A stretch of 64,000 bases of DNA, taken from contig NZ_JAUKWQ010000004.1 in assembly GCF_030504645.1 (NCBI RefSeq), positions 493,026 to 557,025 of the forward strand, in the 5' to 3' direction. Source of the stretch: Rhizobium oryzicola (GTDB taxonomy: Bacteria; Pseudomonadota; Alphaproteobacteria; Rhizobiales; Rhizobiaceae). Below the pieces are notes generated by a model. It saw only the letters and a program-made list of their open reading frames with translations. It was not told where the DNA came from and made no database searches. Of this stretch, positions 37,100 through 45,586 are shown piece by piece. The translations under genes were made by a program, and so were the position numbers. The first letter of the stretch is position 1, and each line of letters starts with the position of its first letter.

Positions 37100-38067
37100 T
37101 CCTTGGATGGGGCAGCGCGCAGCGCTTTGAGGCGGGTCAGCGGGCTGACTTCGCCGAACAGGCCGCGCGGACGCCAGAGAAGCATGAGGCAGAGGCCGAC
37201 GCCGATGGCGACGATCTGCAGCGAGGCGGCACGTGCCTGCTGTTCTGCCGGAACGAAGGTGGAGACCGCAGCCGCTGACAGTGCCCACAGCCCCCAGACA
37301 AGAATGGCGCCGGCAATCGCGCCGCGATTGTTGCCGGAGCCGCCGACGATCAGCATGGCCCAGACCTGGAAGGTCAGGATCGGCATATAATTGTCCGGTG
37401 CGATGAAGCCGATGAAATGCGCCTGTGCCGCACCGGCAAGTCCCATGATGGCGCCGCCAAGCGTGAAGGCCTGCAGGCGAAAGCGGATCGGCCGTTTCCC
37501 CAGCGCCTGTGCGGCCATTTCATCCTCACGGATGGCCCGCAGCACACGGCCCCAGGGGCTTTTCGCGAGATGCTCGAGCGCAAGGTAAAGGGCGAGCACC
37601 ACGACCGCCATGACGGCGAAATTGGCGAGGCTGAAGGCAAGAGCATTCCCTTGCAGGCCGGCAAACGGCCGCGGAATGAAGCCGATGCCGAAGGCGCCGC
37701 CGGTGATCGGCTGCAGGTTCAGCATGCAGAGCTGAACCGTGACCGCGATGCCGAAGGTGGCGATTGCCAGATAATCGGCCCTGAGGCGAATTGTCAGTGC
37801 GCCGACTGCCCAGGAGAGGAGACCGGACATGATCGCGGCACCCAGCCAGCCCACCACGATTGGCAGATCAAAACCGCCGAACCGGTCCGGGCTCGGCGGC
37901 GTGGTGAGCAGCGCCGAGGTGTAGGCGCCGACCGCAACGAAGGCGGCAATGCCGACATTGAAGAGGCCAGTCATGCCCCATTGCACGTTCAGCCCCAGGC
38001 AGATGATGGCGTAGGTCAGCGCCATCGAGAGAAAGAAGGCGGCATAGGCGAGGATATCGAGGGTCAT
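37096..38067 (-). CDS. livM: Branched-chain amino acid-type ABC permease LivM
   Basis: A 323-residue inner-membrane permease. It begins MTLDILAYAAFFLSMALTYA with TM1. GLNVQWGMTGLFNVGIAAF is the strongly conserved LivM/LivH block, and the ATPase-contact loop REDEMAAQALGKRPIRFRLQ follows. Start and stop overlap livH and the AKR-RidA gene by 4 bases each. HAAT-type transporters carry hydrophobic amino acids, urea, amides and aromatic acids, so the name does not prove leucine transport. Confidence 0.92.
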   Translation of the reverse strand: MTLDILAYAAFFLSMALTYAIICLGLNVQWGMTGLFNVGIAAFVAVGAYTSALLTTPPSPDRFGGFDLPIVVGWLGAAIMSGLLSWAVGALTIRLRADYLAIATFGIAVTVQLCMLNLQPITGGAFGIGFIPRPFAGLQGNALAFSLANFAVMAVVVLALYLALEHLAKSPWGRVLRAIREDEMAAQALGKRPIRFRLQAFTLGGAIMGLAGAAQAHFIGFIAPDNYMPILTFQVWAMLIVGGSGNNRGAIAGAILVWGLWALSAAAVSTFVPAEQQARAASLQIVAIGVGLCLMLLWRPRGLFGEVSPLTRLKALRAAPSKE

Positions 38068-38975
38068 GACGCTTTCCCGAACAGGCCGCGTGGACGCACG
38101 AGGAGGACTGCGATGAGGATGACGAAGGAGACGGCGGCGCGCCATTCCGCGCCGACCGCCTGCACGGCAAGCGCTTCACAAAGGCCGATGATAAGGCCAG
38201 CCAGCATGGCGCCCGGGACGGAGCCGATGCCGCCGAGGATGGCTGCGGCAAACAGCGGCAACAACAGGTCATGGCCGAGATAGGGGCGGATCTGGATCAG
38301 CAATCCGCTCATAATGCCGGCGACGCAAGCCAAGGCGGCGCCCAGGAACCAGACGGTGCGAATAACGCGACGCACATCGATGCCGGCAATGCTGGCGAGC
38401 GCCGGGTTTTCGCTGACCGCCCGCATGGCGCGGCCGATGTCCGTGCGCGTCATCAAAAGATGGACGGCGATGACGGCCACCAGCGCCACGCCCAGCATCA
38501 GCAACTGGTCCGGCGTGGCGCGAAGACCGCCGCCGAGCTTCATGGCAATCTGCAGCGCCTTGGTGAAATAGGCGGGGCGGGAGGAGAACAGGAATTCGAG
38601 CAGGCTGCGCAGCGCCAGCGACGCGCCGAAGCTTGCCATGACCATGATGATGATCGCGCTGCCGCGCCTTCGGAAACTGGAGAACAGCAGCGCATCCACT
38701 GCCAAAGCCAGAAGTCCGGTGAGGCCGATCGCGATCACCGCCGAGATCGGCAAGGCCCAGCCGAAGGAGAAGGGCGCGATCGGTTTGGTCAGGCCGGCGG
38801 AAAGATATCCAAGCGCACCGGCAACCGCGAGCGCCAGATAGGCGCCCCAGGACAGAAGTTCGCCATGCGCGAAGTTGGAGAAGCGCAGGATGGAATAGGT
38901 GAGCGTAACGCCGACCGCGCCAAGCCCGATAATCGCTCCGGTGATCAGCCCGTCCATGATGAATTGCGGGTTCAT
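38064..38975 (-). CDS. livH: Branched-chain amino acid-type ABC permease LivH
   Basis: A 303-residue permease with the LivH hallmarks GLGAVGVTLTYSILRFSNFA and HGELLSWGAYLALA near the N-terminus, MRAVSENPALASIAGID as the ATPase-contact loop, and AAILGGIGSVPGAMLAGL near the end. It pairs with LivM to form the channel. It overlaps livM and livF by 4 bases each in one tightly packed leftward operon livG-livF-livH-livM. Confidence 0.93.
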   Translation of the reverse strand: MNPQFIMDGLITGAIIGLGAVGVTLTYSILRFSNFAHGELLSWGAYLALAVAGALGYLSAGLTKPIAPFSFGWALPISAVIAIGLTGLLALAVDALLFSSFRRRGSAIIIMVMASFGASLALRSLLEFLFSSRPAYFTKALQIAMKLGGGLRATPDQLLMLGVALVAVIAVHLLMTRTDIGRAMRAVSENPALASIAGIDVRRVIRTVWFLGAALACVAGIMSGLLIQIRPYLGHDLLLPLFAAAILGGIGSVPGAMLAGLIIGLCEALAVQAVGAEWRAAVSFVILIAVLLVRPRGLFGKAS

Positions 38976-39715
38976 GCCAGCGCTCCCTGATGGTGATGCG
39001 CAGTGCCGAGATAGATCTTGCCGACCAGCGGGTCGCTGGCGAGTTCTTCCGGCAGGCCTTCATGGGCAATGCGGCCTTCGGCGAGGATCACGGCGCGGCT
39101 GGCAATGGCAAGTGCGGCCTTCACATTCTGCTCCACCAGCAGCACGGTCACGCCACTGGCATTGATCGCCTTCAGCATCTCGAAAACCTCGCTGACGATC
39201 TTTGGCGAAAGGCCGGCCGAGGGTTCGTCCAGGATGATGACAGGGGGATCGAGCGCCAGCGCACGCGCCACCGCCAGCATCTGCCGCTGGCCGCCCGAGA
39301 GCGCACCGGCCAGACGGGACGGCCGGGCCGCCAGATCCGGGAAGCGGGTAAAGAGTGCCTCAATGGCGACGGCGCGTTTTGCTTTGGGCAGATGGGCCAC
39401 CGCGATCTGCAGGTTTTCCAGAGTGGTCATGGTCGCGAAGACGTTTTCCGTCTGCGGCACGAAGGCCAGCCCCTCCGCCACCTTGCGGTGCGGCGTGACA
39501 TGGGTGATGTCACGCCCGTTCAGAGCCATCGTACCGGCATGGATCGGCACCAGTCCGGCAATCGCTTTCACGAAGGTGGATTTGCCCGCGCCGTTTGGAC
39601 CGAGCAGCACCACGAGTTCACCGCTCGATACGGAAAAATCGATGCCGCGCACGATTGGAAGATCCGGCTCGTAGCCGGCGACCAATCCGTGGGTCGAAAG
39701 AATGGCGTCCGTCAT
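38972..39715 (-). CDS. livF: Branched-chain amino acid-type ABC ATP-binding protein LivF
   Basis: A 247-residue ATPase with Walker A GPNGAGKST, signature ALSGGQRQMLAVARAL and Walker B VIILDEPSAGLSP. The short length and VEQNVKAALAIASRAVIL C-terminal block are those of LivF rather than LivG. It overlaps livG and livH by 4 bases each. Confidence 0.94.
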   Translation of the reverse strand: MTDAILSTHGLVAGYEPDLPIVRGIDFSVSSGELVVLLGPNGAGKSTFVKAIAGLVPIHAGTMALNGRDITHVTPHRKVAEGLAFVPQTENVFATMTTLENLQIAVAHLPKAKRAVAIEALFTRFPDLAARPSRLAGALSGGQRQMLAVARALALDPPVIILDEPSAGLSPKIVSEVFEMLKAINASGVTVLLVEQNVKAALAIASRAVILAEGRIAHEGLPEELASDPLVGKIYLGTAHHHQGALA

Positions 39716-40515
39716 GCGCCGCCTCCGAGATAGGCTTCGATCACGGCCGGGTTGGAGGCCACGTCCGAAGGCGTGCCTTCCGCCAGCAGTCTGCCCAGCG
39801 CCATGGCGACGACGCGCGTGCAGAGCCTGGAGACCATGTCCATGTTGTGTTCGATCAGCAGGATCGACTTGCCTTGTTTGTTGAGGGCGAAGACACGCTC
39901 GATGATGACTTCCAGCAGAGCCGGGTTGACGCCCGCGGCCGGCTCGTCGAGCAGAATGACATCGGGATCGGCCATCAGCACGCGGGCGAGTTCCAAAAGC
40001 TTGCGCTGACCGCCGGATAGGACCCGCGCCGGCTGGTGTTCGAGATGGGAGAGGGTAACGAAGTCGAGCAGTCCGCGCGCCTTTTCAATCAGCGCCTTTT
40101 CCTGGGCGCGTACGGCAGCGGGCCTCAGAAAATTCGCGAGCAGACCTTCGCCATGCTGCTGCTGCCCGCCGACCAGCAGATTTTCCAACACACTCATTTC
40201 GGCAAAGGGTTTCGGGATCTGGAAGGTGCGGGCAAGGCCATGGCCGATGCGCTTTTCGGGAGCCTCGCGGGAGACCTCGCGGCCGGAGATCCAGAGTTCT
40301 CCTGATGTTGGCTGCAAGCTTCCGGCGATCAGGCTGAACATGGTGGTCTTGCCGGCGCCGTTCGGCCCGATCAGCCCCACCATTTCCTGCCGCCCGACCG
40401 TCAGCGACATGCCATCCACAGCCGACACGCCGAAAAACCGCTTCGTCAGCCGTTTGGCCTCGATGATCGGTGGAGATTGGGCAGGGCTGGGGGGAGTGGC
40501 GCTTGCGGTGATCAT
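39712..40515 (-). CDS. livG: Branched-chain amino acid-type ABC ATP-binding protein LivG
   Basis: A 267-residue ATPase with Walker [10 protein letters not shown], signature [16 protein letters not shown] and Walker [29 protein letters not shown] and [12 protein letters not shown] are LivG-type blocks. The ATG at 40515 is used because the longer frame from 40554 would start inside the palindromic operator at 40545-40556. It is the first gene of the leftward operon, divergent from the GntR gene at 40614. Confidence 0.93.
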   Translation of the reverse strand: MITASATPPSPAQSPPIIEAKRLTKRFFGVSAVDGMSLTVGRQEMVGLIGPNGAGKTTMFSLIAGSLQPTSGELWISGREVSREAPEKRIGHGLARTFQIPKPFAEMSVLENLLVGGQQQHGEGLLANFLRPAAVRAQEKALIEKARGLLDFVTLSHLEHQPARVLSGGQRKLLELARVLMADPDVILLDEPAAGVNPALLEVIIERVFALNKQGKSILLIEHNMDMVSRLCTRVVAMALGRLLAEGTPSDVASNPAVIEAYLGGGA

Positions 40516-40544
40516 GAAAATTGGGTCTTGATTTGATGTCTGAT

Positions 40545-40556
40545 GTTTGATCAAAC
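40545..40556. promoter_or_regulatory. Candidate operator in the livG/GntR divergent promoter
   Basis: GTTTGATCAAAC is a perfect 12-bp palindrome in the 98-base gap between livG and the GntR gene. A TTGATGTCTGATG stretch just before it repeats part of the arm. It is the best candidate site for the adjacent FCD-type GntR regulator, controlling both directions. Confidence 0.5.
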
Positions 40557-40613
40557 TTTAAGCCTCAAAGAAAATCAACCGGAAAATTTCGGGCCGAAGA
40601 AAGAGACAGGGAC

Positions 40614-41324
40614 ATGGAAACATCGATGAACAGCGTTGAGGCGCTGACGCCAGTCGGGCGGGAAACGGTGCAGGACCGCGTCTACGGCCAGCTGCGCCAG
40701 ACCCTGATCAATGGCGGTTTTGCTGCCGGCGATCCGCTGCGCATTGTCGATCTGGCCGAGCGGCTGCAGACCAGCACCATGCCGGTGCGCGAGGCGCTGG
40801 GTCGCCTCGTCTCGGAACAGGCACTGGAAGCCATGCCGAACCGCACGGTGCGCGTGCCGCTGATTACCCGCCAGCGGCTGGACGATCTGGAGCGGGCGCG
40901 CGTATTGATCGAAGGTCGTCTCGTGCAGATGGCGCTGCCGAACCTCAGCCGCGATGACATCGACATCCTCAAACAGGTCAATCGGGATTGCGATCATGCC
41001 TTCGAGGAACATGGACAGGATATCGGCCCCGTCACCTCGCAGTTCAACCAGCGTTTTCACTTCCACATCTACCGGGCTGCCGGCTCGCAGGTGCTGATCC
41101 CGATCGTCGAAAGCCTCTGGCTGCAATCCGGGCCTGTCGTGCGTGCCGCCGCGCAGATCCATGATGAGCAGGGCGGCCTCGCCGCAACCGACCATCACTG
41201 GGCGATGATTGAGGCCATTGAGGCGGGCGATGCGGAGACGGCCATGCAGGCGCTTGCCAATGATATCGGCCGTTCCTTCGATCTCGTGCGGGCGCGCCTG
41301 GCGAGCGGCGAGGAGGCGGCATGA
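40614..41324 (+). CDS. GntR family transcriptional regulator (FCD domain)
   Basis: A 236-residue regulator. The HTH includes LRIVDLAERLQTSTMPVREA and LEAMPNRTVRVP; the FCD part includes LERARVLIEGRLVQMAL, QFNQRFHFHIYRAAGSQVL and HHWAMIEAIEAGDAE. AGACAGGGAC precedes the ATG. It is divergent from the liv operon and leads the rightward operon through the TIGR04076, aldo/keto reductase and binding-protein genes, overlapping the first by 4 bases. It is therefore the natural local regulator of the whole 34.7-44 kb locus. Confidence 0.9.
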   Translation: METSMNSVEALTPVGRETVQDRVYGQLRQTLINGGFAAGDPLRIVDLAERLQTSTMPVREALGRLVSEQALEAMPNRTVRVPLITRQRLDDLERARVLIEGRLVQMALPNLSRDDIDILKQVNRDCDHAFEEHGQDIGPVTSQFNQRFHFHIYRAAGSQVLIPIVESLWLQSGPVVRAAAQIHDEQGGLAATDHHWAMIEAIEAGDAETAMQALANDIGRSFDLVRARLASGEEAA

Positions 41325-41665
41325 GCAAGGATGACAGCTTCGAACTGTTCGACCTGCACGTGGAGGTCGTCGTGCCTGAAAATGGGCCGGTCTATTGCGG
41401 CGCCAAACCCGGCGATTACTTTGAGCTGAAGGGCGAGATGCTGCATCTGCCGCCGGGGCAGGGCATTTCGATTTATTCGCTCGCGTCGGTGCTGCCGCTG
41501 CTGGCCGCCAAGCAGCGCCCTACCCATCCGCATGACTGGATGACGACGGATGCAGACATTGCCTGTCCCGATCCGAACTGCGCGACGCGCCTGCGCATCC
41601 GCCGCACCGGTCTTCGCCGCTTCAGCCATGCCGAGACCACTGCCGTACCCCTGAAAGAAGACTGA
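41321..41665 (+). CDS. TIGR04076 family protein, unknown function
   Basis: A 114-residue small cytoplasmic protein. The order FDLHVEVV, GDYFELKGEMLHLPPGQGIS, IYSLASVLPLLAAKQR and the Cys pair in IACPDPNCATRLRIRR match the TIGR04076 family as remembered; members are small and uncharacterised. The Cys pair plus His residues (THPHDW) could bind a metal. It overlaps the regulator gene (ATGA) and lies 4 bases before the aldo/keto reductase gene, so it belongs to this catabolic operon. The function is unknown. Confidence 0.65.
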   Translation: MSKDDSFELFDLHVEVVVPENGPVYCGAKPGDYFELKGEMLHLPPGQGISIYSLASVLPLLAAKQRPTHPHDWMTTDADIACPDPNCATRLRIRRTGLRRFSHAETTAVPLKED

Positions 41666-41669
41666 TCCC

Positions 41670-42716
41670 ATGCAACGCATCACGCTCGCCCCCGGCTATG
41701 AAATCTCCCGCGTCATTCGCGGCGGCTGGCAGCTTGCCGGCGGACACGGTGCCGTCGATCCGGCTGTGGCGGTGGAGGACATGGTGGCCTTTGCCGATGC
41801 GGGCATCACCACCTTCGACTGCGCCGATATCTATACCGGCGTCGAGGAGCTGATCGGCCGGTTCCGCCTGGCCTATCGGAGCTTGCGCGGGCAAGAGGCG
41901 CTGAACCGCATTCGCGTCCACACCAAGTTCGTGCCTGACCTCGCTGTCCTGCCTGATATCAGCAAATCTTACGTCGAAGGCGTCATCGATACATCGCTGA
42001 AGCGGCTGAACCTCGAACGGCTCGATCTCGTGCAGTTCCACTGGTGGGCCTATGACATCGATGGTTGGCTGGAAACGGCGGGCTGGCTGAAGGAGTTGCA
42101 ACAGGCCGGCAAGATCGAAAAGGTCAGCAGCACCAATTTCGACAGCGACCATATCGCGGCTCTCGTTGCCGCCGGCATTCCGCTGGCCTCGCTGCAGCTG
42201 CAATATTCCCTGCTCGACCGCCGGCCGGAAAAGCGCATGGTGTCGCTCGCCGCCCAGCATGATTTCGCGCTGTTCTGCTACGGCACGGTGGCCGGCGGCT
42301 TCCTCAGTGACAAGTGGCTGGGCGTCGCGGAGCCGGAGCATCCGCTGGAGAACCGATCGCTCACCAAATACAAGCTGATCATCGACGATATCGGTGGCTG
42401 GGATCTGTTCCAGGCGCTGCTCGCTACGCTGCGGCGCATTGCCGACCGCCACCAGACCGATATCGCCACCATTGCCAGTGCGGCCATGCTGCGGCGTCCG
42501 GGCGTGGCGGCTGTCATCGTCGGGGCACGCAACCGCGATCATCTGGCAGAAAATCTCGCCATTTCCGACATCACTCTGTCGGCCGAGGATCTCTCCGACA
42601 TCGAGGCCGTGATGGCCGAGGCGAAGGAGTTGGAGGGTGACGTCTACACGCTCGAACGCGACCGCGAGGGACGTCACGGCAGCATCATGAAATACAATCT
42701 CAACAAAGGGGAATGA
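41670..42716 (+). CDS. Aldo/keto reductase (paralogue of the AKR-RidA reductase domain)
   Basis: A 348-residue single-domain reductase. The tetrad regions are FDCADIYTGVEE (Asp, Tyr), VHTKFVPD (Lys) and LVQFHWWAYD (His). YGTVAGGFLSDKWLGVAEPE, SLTKYKLIIDDIGGWDLFQ and AAVIVGARNRDHL align clearly with the reductase part of the fusion at 35627-37099, so the two arose by duplication. It lacks the RidA extension. Ribosome-binding context is modest; it follows the TIGR04076 gene by 4 bases and precedes the binding-protein gene by 1 base. It may act on the same substrate at a different step or with different stereochemistry. Confidence 0.9.
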   Translation: MQRITLAPGYEISRVIRGGWQLAGGHGAVDPAVAVEDMVAFADAGITTFDCADIYTGVEELIGRFRLAYRSLRGQEALNRIRVHTKFVPDLAVLPDISKSYVEGVIDTSLKRLNLERLDLVQFHWWAYDIDGWLETAGWLKELQQAGKIEKVSSTNFDSDHIAALVAAGIPLASLQLQYSLLDRRPEKRMVSLAAQHDFALFCYGTVAGGFLSDKWLGVAEPEHPLENRSLTKYKLIIDDIGGWDLFQALLATLRRIADRHQTDIATIASAAMLRRPGVAAVIVGARNRDHLAENLAISDITLSAEDLSDIEAVMAEAKELEGDVYTLERDREGRHGSIMKYNLNKGE

Positions 42717-42717
42717 G

Positions 42718-43983
42718 ATGAAAAAACTGGTTCTAGCATCCACCATGCTGGCAGGGCTTGCCGTATCGGCCCTTCCGGCCTTCTCCGCCGATTGCGACAT
42801 CACGGTCGGCGTGGTCATGGAACTCACCGGTCCTGCCGGTGAATACGGCAAGGCGGGCGCCAAGTCCGTCGAAATGGCCTTCAAGGATTTCAATGATGCC
42901 GGTGGCGTCGGCGGCTGCAAGCTGGTCATGGATACCCGCGACAGCCAGAGCCAGGGCACGGTGGCCGTCGATCAGGCGACCCAGCTCGTCAATATCAAGA
43001 AGGTGCCGGTCATCATCGGCGGCATCATCTCGTCCGTCTCGATCCCGATCCTCACCTCGGTCACGGCGCCGGCCGGCGTCGTGCAGGTGTCGCCGGCCTC
43101 GTCCTCGCCGACGCTGACGGCGCTGGGCCGTGACGGCAAGACGAATGGCGTGTTCTTCCGTACCATCACGTCGGATGCGCTGCAGGGCACGGCCTCTGCG
43201 AAATACGCGCTCGACCAGGGCCTGAAGAAGATCGCCATCATCCATGTCAACAACGACTTCGGCGTCAACATGGTGAAGGAATTCGCCGCTGCCTATACCA
43301 AGCTCGGCGGCACGATCACCTCCACAACGCCGTACAACGAAAAGCAGGCGAGCTATTCCTCGGAAGCCAGTGCCGCGATGAAGGGCGATCCGGATGCCCT
43401 CTATCTCGTCAGCACGCCGGTGGATGGCGCAACGATTGCCCGTGCCTGGCTCTCCGGCGGTGGCGCTGCCAAATTCCTGCTGAATGACGGCATGAACTCC
43501 AAGGACTTCATCGAAAGCGTCGGTGCGCAGTATCTGAACGACGCCTATGGCACATCCTCCGGCACCAGCCCGACGGCTTCGACCGAATACTTCAACGCCA
43601 ATTACGAGAAGTTCTCAGGCGGCATTTCGCCGGGTGCACCGGCTGCCGACCGCTCCTATGACGCAGGTGCCATCGTGGCGCTCGCCATCGCCAAGGCCGG
43701 CAAGGCGGACAAGGCCGCGATCAAGACCGCGATCTCCGAAGTTGTGGCCGAAGGCGGCACGCCGATCCACGCGGGCAAGGCCGAATTCGAAAAGGCGCTG
43801 AAGCTCATCAAGGACGGCAAGCCGATCAAGTATGAAGGCGTGATCGGCCCTGTCTCCTTTGACAAGTATGGCGATATCACCGGCCCCTTCCGCCTCTGGA
43901 AGATCAAGGATGGTGCTGTGACGACGGTCGGCGAAATGAGCTCTGAGGAGGTCGCCAAGATCAAGGCTTCGGCAACGAAGTAA
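42718..43983 (+). CDS. Branched-chain amino acid-type ABC substrate-binding protein
   Basis: A 421-residue periplasmic binding protein (LivK/peripla_BP_6 type). The signal peptide is MKKLVLASTMLAGLAVSALP with cleavage near AFSA. The mature part has VGVVMELTGPAGEYGKAGAK, VAVDQATQLVNIKKVPVIIG and the ligand-contact region QVSPASSSPTLTALG. GGGGAATGAG precedes the ATG. It serves the LivFGHM genes encoded in the opposite direction. It is the last gene before a hairpin terminator at 44037-44076. Confidence 0.93.
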   Translation: MKKLVLASTMLAGLAVSALPAFSADCDITVGVVMELTGPAGEYGKAGAKSVEMAFKDFNDAGGVGGCKLVMDTRDSQSQGTVAVDQATQLVNIKKVPVIIGGIISSVSIPILTSVTAPAGVVQVSPASSSPTLTALGRDGKTNGVFFRTITSDALQGTASAKYALDQGLKKIAIIHVNNDFGVNMVKEFAAAYTKLGGTITSTTPYNEKQASYSSEASAAMKGDPDALYLVSTPVDGATIARAWLSGGGAAKFLLNDGMNSKDFIESVGAQYLNDAYGTSSGTSPTASTEYFNANYEKFSGGISPGAPAADRSYDAGAIVALAIAKAGKADKAAIKTAISEVVAEGGTPIHAGKAEFEKALKLIKDGKPIKYEGVIGPVSFDKYGDITGPFRLWKIKDGAVTTVGEMSSEEVAKIKASATK

Positions 43984-44036
43984 TCCGGGCGAGGGCGGTT
44001 CCCGGTGGGAGGCGCCCCTTTCTCATGCTCAGTGCT

Positions 44037-44076
44037 GTCCAGTCATTTCAATCGGAAGTGGCTGGACTTATTTTTT
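44037..44076 (+). terminator. Rho-independent terminator after the binding-protein gene
   Basis: GTCCAGTCA at 44037-44045 pairs with TGGCTGGAC at 44059-44067 (nine pairs, one G-T), directly followed by TTATTTTTT. It lies 54 bases after the stop codon and isolates this operon from the riboswitch unit. Confidence 0.85.
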
Positions 44077-44171
44077 GACTGGCAATAGTTATGTAATAAC
44101 ATTACATACCGTGAGGTCGATAATGAGATTTTAGCCCGTTGACGCCGCCGCCTGCGCACGGCTAACTGCGC

Positions 44172-44376
44172 CGGACGGTTCCTTGTCAGCAAAGACAGGG
44201 ATTAAAAGGGAACACGGTTGGGCTGTTTGCCAAAAGCCGTGGCTGCCCCCGCAACTGTAGGCGGATTGCCTCTCGTCCTTGTGGCACTGACCGGTGCCAT
44301 GCCACTGCGTTTGGACAAACGTGGGAAGGCAGATGAGGGGCGCCAATCCGCGAGCCAGGAGACCTGCCGTCAGACT
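44172..44376 (+). ncRNA. Cobalamin (B12) riboswitch
   Basis: The conserved pieces occur in order: GGTTCC at 44177, AAAAGGGAAC, GCCGTGGCTGCCCCCGCAAC with CTGTA, a variable arm, and the B12 box AGCCAGGAGACCTGCC at 44353-44368. This is the adenosylcobalamin-type aptamer found before bacterial B12 uptake and synthesis genes. It heads the btuF-btuC-btuD-like operon, so high cobalamin should lower expression. The ends are approximate. Confidence 0.93.
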
Positions 44377-44421
44377 ATGGTCCATTGCCACGGGCGGGGA
44401 TGCCCGGGAACAGGAGTGATA

Positions 44422-44526
44422 ATGTCTATCCGCCGCGCTCTCGCGCAGCCCCAAGCATTGTTTCATCGTGCCCCGACGTCAGTCCGTCCGCTCACGCGCG
44501 GACGAAAACTCGCATGGCTCGCTTGA
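44422..44526 (+). CDS. Possible 34-residue leader ORF between riboswitch and btuF
   Basis: ATG at 44422 has AGGAG 6 bases upstream, better than the site of the transporter gene. It encodes MSIRRALAQPQALFHRAPTS and 14 more residues, rich in Arg and Leu, with no recognised family. Two hairpins lie in or at the end of it: GTCCGC/GCGGAC (44486-44503) and GGCTC/GAGCC (44516-44529). It may be a regulatory uORF, or simply part of the riboswitch expression platform. Evidence is only start-site quality and position. Confidence 0.3.
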   Translation: MSIRRALAQPQALFHRAPTSVRPLTRGRKLAWLA

Positions 44527-44554
44527 GCCACCACACATCTTTCAGGGGACATCG

Positions 44555-45586
44555 ATGATTGATACTTTTAAGCCGCTGGTCGCCAGCGCGCTCATCACCG
44601 CCTTCACTTCATTTTTGGCCGCAGCGCCGACTTATGCGGCGGAAACGCAGTATCCGCTGACGCTCAAGAATTGCGGGCGTGACATCGTCTTCCACAAGGC
44701 GCCGGTACGCGCCGTGTCGATCGGCCAGAGCAGCACGGAAATCCTCTACCTTCTGGGGCTCGGCAATCGCCTTGCCGGAACCGCCGTCTGGTTCGGGCCC
44801 GTTATGAAGGGGTTTGAGGAGCAGAACAGCAAGGTTCCGCGTCTGGCGGATAATGACCCCAGTTTCGAAAGCGTCGTCGGTACGAAGCCGGAGATCGTCA
44901 CCGTCGAATTCCAATGGCATGTCGGCCCGAAGGGCAGCGTCGGCACGCCGGAACAGTTCGCGGAAGTCGGCATTCCCGTCTACACTTCTCCCGCCGATTG
45001 CGTGGACAAGGACAATTCCGGCGGCGGTGATGGAACGCGCACGGCCGATTTCTCGATGGAACTGATCTACCGGGAAGTTCGCGATCTGGCAGCCATCTTC
45101 AACGTGCAGGATCGCGGCGAGGCAGTTGTCGCGGATCTGAAGAAGCGCGAAGCGGCAGCCCGCGAACGCGTTGCCTCCGCCAATGGCAAAGTCAGCGCGG
45201 TCTTCTGGTTCTCCAGCCCGCAAATGGCGGCTGACCCCTATGTGGCCGGCCAGAAGGGGGCGCCTGCCTATATCCTCTCCGCGCTTGGCATTCGCAATGT
45301 CATCGAAAGCGATGAGGAGTGGCCGACGGTCGGCTGGGAGAAGATTGCCCGAGCCAACCCGTCCGTCATCGTGGCCGCGACCATGGAGCGCCGCCGCTTT
45401 CCTGCCGATGACATTGCCGCGAAGCGCCAGTTCCTGAAAACCGATCCGGTTGTCAGCCTGATACCTGCCGTCCAGCAGGGGCATGTGGTGGAAATGGACG
45501 CCCAGGCGATGAACCCCAGCATCCGCACGATCGAGGGCATCGAAGCGCTGTCCAAGGCCATTGCCGAGCAGGGCCTGGCGCATTGA
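44555..45586 (+). CDS. btuF: ABC transporter substrate-binding protein, probable cobalamin/corrinoid (BtuF-like)
   Basis: A 343-residue periplasmic protein of the FecB/BtuF (TroA-like helical backbone) fold. The signal peptide runs from MIDTFKPLVASALITAF to about TYAAE. The body has VRAVSIGQSSTEILYLLGLG, SFESVVGTKPEIV and NPSVIVAATMERRRFP, as in iron-siderophore and B12 binding proteins. Substrate identity rests on the upstream cobalamin riboswitch. It overlaps the permease gene by 4 bases. The ATG at 44555 is used; earlier in-frame codons lie in the leader. Confidence 0.82.
   Translation: MIDTFKPLVASALITAFTSFLAAAPTYAAETQYPLTLKNCGRDIVFHKAPVRAVSIGQSSTEILYLLGLGNRLAGTAVWFGPVMKGFEEQNSKVPRLADNDPSFESVVGTKPEIVTVEFQWHVGPKGSVGTPEQFAEVGIPVYTSPADCVDKDNSGGGDGTRTADFSMELIYREVRDLAAIFNVQDRGEAVVADLKKREAAARERVASANGKVSAVFWFSSPQMAADPYVAGQKGAPAYILSALGIRNVIESDEEWPTVGWEKIARANPSVIVAATMERRRFPADDIAAKRQFLKTDPVVSLIPAVQQGHVVEMDAQAMNPSIRTIEGIEALSKAIAEQGLAH

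Noticed and set aside
44218..44421. Frame running through the riboswitch into the short ORF
   Set aside because: The part before 44422 is the conserved cobalamin aptamer, so it is RNA rather than protein; only the ATG at 44422 was kept as a possible start.
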